Below, piece by piece: positions 6,082-8,023 of a stretch of 8,023 nucleotides of DNA (its first letter is position 1; the number at the start of each line of letters is the position of its first letter). Made by a program: the position numbers and the translations under genes. A model generated the notes under the pieces. It ran no database searches. It was not told the DNA's origin and saw only the letters and a program-made list of their open reading frames with translations. Source of the DNA: Verrucomicrobiales bacterium (lineage in GTDB: Bacteria; Verrucomicrobiota; Verrucomicrobiia; Limisphaerales; Palsa-1400); the NCBI GenBank assembly GCA_028293405.1, contig JAQGOW010000057.1:1-8023 (forward strand), in the 5' to 3' direction.

Positions 6082-8023
6082 AGCTTCTCACCATCGCAGT
6101 TGGAACGCTAATATGGGTGGCATCGGCGTCGGCTCAGCCCGAGGTTGCCCGCATCACCAGCAATCGACTTCAAATCGGCGTCGATACTTCGCGCGGCACA
6201 CTGGTTGAGTTCACCGACCTACAAAGCAGCTTCAACCAACTCGCAGATGCTCAATCAGCTCCCGCCTTGTGGAAAATCACTATTCACGAAGGCGACAACG
6301 TCCAGGAACTTTCGCCCGAAACCCAACCCGCTCCGACCATCGAACAATTGCAAGGCAACTCGCCGACGCTGCATCTGGTCTGGAACAAGTTCACAAACGC
6401 TCCTCATCTATCGCGCATTGATGTCGTCGTAAAATTTGATGAACAAAATACCGCGCTGAGTCGCTGGGACATCTCCATCACAAAAACGAGGAGCCTACGC
6501 CTCGAGCAAATCCAGTTCCCTCGCACCGGCAGTCTGCGTCAGCGCACCAATGAATGCCTCGCTGTTCCCAAGCAGCTAGGTTTGCTGACCCACAACGCAC
6601 GCGCTCTCGTCGAGCGCAGCGGTCGGCGCATCACTTGGCATTCGCCGCACGGCACAGATTTGTCGCTGCCCTGTGTTGCATTTTACCAACCGAGCGGCCC
6701 CTGTTTTTACGCCGCCTGTGATGATGCCGAAGGTTACCTTAAAGACCTCGCCATATGGACCGACGGCAAAGACCACCTTAACTTCGAGATCACACACCAA
6801 CCGGAGCAGGGCGCAATCGGCGAAACCAATTTTCATCTTCCATTCACGACCGTCCTCGGAACTTTTCGTGGTGATTGGACGACCGCTGCCGAAATGTATC
6901 GCGAGTCACCGACCGCAAAAAAATTCGCCGCCGAAGGCTTGCGACGCCAGCAACTCGCGCCGGCTTGGATACGCGAAACCGGCCTTTGGCTCTGGAACCG
7001 CGGGCGCTCGCAACAGGTCCTCGATCCTGCCATTGCATTGCGAAATCACATCGACGCACCGGTGAGCGTGTTGTGGCATTGGTGGCATAATTGCGCTTAC
7101 GACGCGGGGTTCCCAGAATTCCTGCCGCCGCGCGAAGGTTCTGCCGCGTTCAAAACCGCGATCGCTGCCGCAAAACGTCGCGACGTCCACGCGATCCTCT
7201 ATATGAACCAACGTCTCTGGGGCACAAACACGGCCAGTTGGCGCGATGAAAACGCCCAGATCGCGGCCATCAAAAGCGTCGACAGCAAAGTTGTCACTGA
7301 GTCGTACAATAAATTCACCAACGCACCTTGCGCGCCGATGTGCATCGCGACCCACCAATGGCGCGCCAAATACGCCGGGCTCGCTGACGACGTCCTCTGC
7401 GATTTAAAAGCCGACGGCATTTACATGGACCAAGCCGGCGTGCTCGCCAACTGTTACGACGCAACACACGGTCACATTGTTGGCCCGGGCCGTTATTGGT
7501 CGGATGGTTTCACCGCGTTGACGACCGAGATCCGCGACCGCACCTCAACACGAGGTCCTGTGGCGTTGGGTTGCGAATACGGGGGCGAACCGTGGCTAGG
7601 GCAATTCGATCTCACTCTCGGTCTCTGTGTCAGCCACGACCGCATCGGCACACAGGCCGATTGGGAGCCCATCCCATTCTTCCAAGCTGTTTACCACCCG
7701 AGCAGCACCGTCTTCGGAAATCTAACCGGCCTCGCCTATCCGCCATATGACGAAAAATGGCCATCGGAAACGGCGCCAGCCACAGCGATGTCCCTGCTCG
7801 ATCGTAAATTTTCCAAACAGCTCTACCTCGACCAGGCGCGCACTTTTGTTTGGGGAATGCAACCGATGCTCGCAAATTTTCTTCCTGAACAACTAAAAGC
7901 ACGGCCCGAAGAACTTGATTACGTCACGCGTCTCGTGCATACACGCATGCGCGCGCTAAAATATCTGGCTCAAGGCACATGGGTTCGCCCGCCCAAACTG
8001 GACGTGCCCGAACAGGAAATCGA
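6078..8023 (+). CDS. Secreted DUF6259-like / putative glycoside-hydrolase TIM-barrel protein, 3'-truncated by the window edge
   Basis: The frame is open for 648 codons from the ATG at 6078 to the right edge, with no stop. The protein begins MKLLTIAVGTLIWVASASAQ, a Sec signal peptide with likely cleavage ASA|QPE. Residues ~22-290 look like a beta-sandwich domain. From ~293 (LAPAWIRETGLWLWNRG) barrel-like strands follow: VSVLWHWWHN (~330-338), AILYMNQRLW (~372-381), DGIYMDQAG (D451), VALGCEYGGEPW (E500, E504) and GLCVSHDR (D521). An Asp at the end of an IYMDQ strand followed ~50 residues later by a Glu/Asp pair resembles retaining alpha-glycosidase barrels. From memory the overall look fits DUF6259 proteins of PVC and related bacteria. 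The glycosidase role and the choice of D451/E500 as catalytic residues are inference. The start overlaps the lactonase stop (ATGA), so the two are probably co-translated. The C terminus lies outside the window. Confidence 0.82.
   Translation, partial: MKLLTIAVGTLIWVASASAQPEVARITSNRLQIGVDTSRGTLVEFTDLQSSFNQLADAQSAPALWKITIHEGDNVQELSPETQPAPTIEQLQGNSPTLHLVWNKFTNAPHLSRIDVVVKFDEQNTALSRWDISITKTRSLRLEQIQFPRTGSLRQRTNECLAVPKQLGLLTHNARALVERSGRRITWHSPHGTDLSLPCVAFYQPSGPCFYAACDDAEGYLKDLAIWTDGKDHLNFEITHQPEQGAIGETNFHLPFTTVLGTFRGDWTTAAEMYRESPTAKKFAAEGLRRQQLAPAWIRETGLWLWNRGRSQQVLDPAIALRNHIDAPVSVLWHWWHNCAYDAGFPEFLPPREGSAAFKTAIAAAKRRDVHAILYMNQRLWGTNTASWRDENAQIAAIKSVDSKVVTESYNKFTNAPCAPMCIATHQWRAKYAGLADDVLCDLKADGIYMDQAGVLANCYDATHGHIVGPGRYWSDGFTALTTEIRDRTSTRGPVALGCEYGGEPWLGQFDLTLGLCVSHDRIGTQADWEPIPFFQAVYHPSSTVFGNLTGLAYPPYDEKWPSETAPATAMSLLDRKFSKQLYLDQARTFVWGMQPMLANFLPEQLKARPEELDYVTRLVHTRMRALKYLAQGTWVRPPKLDVPEQEI

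Noticed and set aside
6673..7065. 130-codon plus-strand frame within the last gene
   Set aside because: Shadow frame of the long 6078-8023 coding region; low-complexity Ser/Thr/Arg-rich product.
6906..7358. 150-codon minus-strand frame inside the last gene
   Set aside because: It is antisense to the continuous 6078-8023 frame, which has a signal peptide and coherent domain features. The antisense product shows none.

Overview
The window is a gene-dense stretch of a bacterial chromosome. It most resembles Verrucomicrobiota, or another PVC-group heterotroph. This rests on protein style: a large secreted beta-rich protein ends in a calcium-motif linker (DANTNGLPDYWE, then DDDGDGLSNLGEY) and a YRIQYS/RYYRIKI C-terminal module. 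Alongside it are a PHP/DUF3604-type protein, an exported lactonase and a DUF6259-like protein, all commonly seen in that group. Shine-Dalgarno motifs are weak or absent at most starts. The taxonomic assignment is inference from sequence style, not from a marker gene.

Layout: (1) 2-973 (+) is the 3' part of a PHP-domain metal-dependent hydrolase whose frame runs off the left edge. (2) 977-3694 (-) converges on it with a 3-base gap and encodes a ~905-residue secreted multidomain calcineurin-like phosphoesterase. (3) 3776-4732 (-) lies upstream of (2) on the same strand and encodes a secreted S1/P1-type zinc nuclease/3'-nucleotidase. A 7-bp inverted repeat sits between (3) and (2). (4) An 89-base AT-richer divergent intergenic region (4733-4821) should hold promoters for both directions. 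(5) 4822-6081 (+) encodes an exported lactonase-family seven-bladed beta-propeller. (6) 6078-8023 (+) overlaps it by ATGA and continues past the right edge. It encodes a large secreted protein with an N-terminal beta domain and a predicted TIM-barrel hydrolase domain, best described as DUF6259/glycoside-hydrolase-like.

How they may work together: the minus-strand pair are both exported phosphoester-cleaving metalloenzymes, and could scavenge nucleotides and phosphate outside the cytoplasm. The plus-strand pair looks translationally coupled and could act on carbohydrate or sugar-lactone substrates outside the cytoplasm. All four genes whose N termini are visible carry Sec-type signal peptides. 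I see no RNA gene, mobile element, CRISPR array, phage or defence gene, and no gene-free stretch longer than about 90 bases. I did not find a clearly new system. The most notable points are the altered metal-binding motifs of the phosphoesterase, its apparent insertion in a split Fn3-like module, and the lactonase/hydrolase coupling.
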